This document shows positions 14,721 through 14,800 of a stretch of DNA of 14,800 nucleotides, in pieces (position 1 is the stretch's first letter; each line of letters begins with the position of its first letter). The stretch is from Flavobacteriales bacterium (lineage in GTDB: Bacteria; Bacteroidota; Bacteroidia; Flavobacteriales_D; CANHHI01). The stretch covers positions 1 through 14,800 of the forward strand of contig CANHHI010000024.1 of the NCBI GenBank assembly GCA_947460225.1, in the 5' to 3' direction. The notes beneath the pieces are model-generated. The model made no database searches. It saw nothing but the letters and a program-made list of their open reading frames with translations, and was not told the origin of the DNA. A program made the translations under genes and the position numbers.

Positions 14721-14799
14721 GCTCATTGGTTTACGGCTCTATTTTTAATGCTTTATGATGCGTTTTTCACGAAAACATAAAGTATAAAAGAGCAGTAAA
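14705..14799 (+). repeat. 95-bp dispersed repeat, right copy
   Basis: Inverted partner of 111-205, 91 of 95 positions identical. The inner boundary at 14705 is sharp. The outer boundary is unknown because the sequence ends at 14800; that one extra base does not match. The imperfect inverted ends lie at 14730-14739 and 14790-14799. A ten-codon frame (14748-14780, MLYDAFFTKT) is identical to that of the left copy. Confidence 0.9.
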
Positions 14800-14800
14800 C

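Noticed and set aside
111..14799. The window as a composite transposon bounded by inverted repeats
   Set aside because: The cargo is core housekeeping genes with uniform composition and normal operons; no transposase or integrase is present. A dispersed repeat is simpler.

Overview
The window looks like a piece of a Bacteroidota chromosome, most likely a Cytophagales-type organism. The reasons are AT-rich DNA, starts without clear Shine-Dalgarno sequences, several upstream matches to the Bacteroidota promoter -7 element TAnnTTTG, a large TPR protein paired with an outer-membrane beta-barrel protein, the acpP-fabF-rnc order, and a DUF4340-like gene next to dnaN. The assignment rests on gene content and motifs, not on a database search.

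Layout. 1-446 is a gene-free, repeat-rich stretch: a 95-bp repeat at 111-205, three copies of a 22-bp near-palindromic motif and several small hairpins. 447-5336 holds a two-gene unit: a secreted TPR protein of about 1040 residues and a beta-barrel protein of 583 residues. 5456-8079 is the fatty-acid/RNA cluster acpP, fabF, rnc; the RNase III carries an extra C-terminal segment of about 115 residues. 8130-9220 holds two exported thioredoxin-fold proteins, closed by a strong terminator. 9308-13250 has manC, dsbD and a DUF4340-like membrane-anchored protein, closely spaced. 13337-14470 is dnaN with its own promoter, a DnaA-box-like site and a strong terminator. 14537-14800 is again gene-free and repeat-rich, with several hairpins and a second, inverted copy of the 95-bp repeat.

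How the genes fit together. AcpP carries the acyl chain that FabF elongates. DsbD can pass electrons from the cytoplasm across the inner membrane and could keep the two exported thioredoxin-fold proteins reduced. ManC makes GDP-mannose for surface glycans. The TPR/beta-barrel pair probably works at the periplasm-outer membrane interface. DnaN is the replication clamp.

The genes are mostly ordinary housekeeping. The least explained signal is in the flanks: a 95-bp inverted repeat pair about 14.5 kb apart (91 of 95 positions identical), able to fold into a hairpin, carrying a promoter-like -7 box pointing away from the genes and an identical ten-codon reading frame in both copies. The fused tail on RNase III and the uncharacterised TPR/beta-barrel pair are the next most interesting items.
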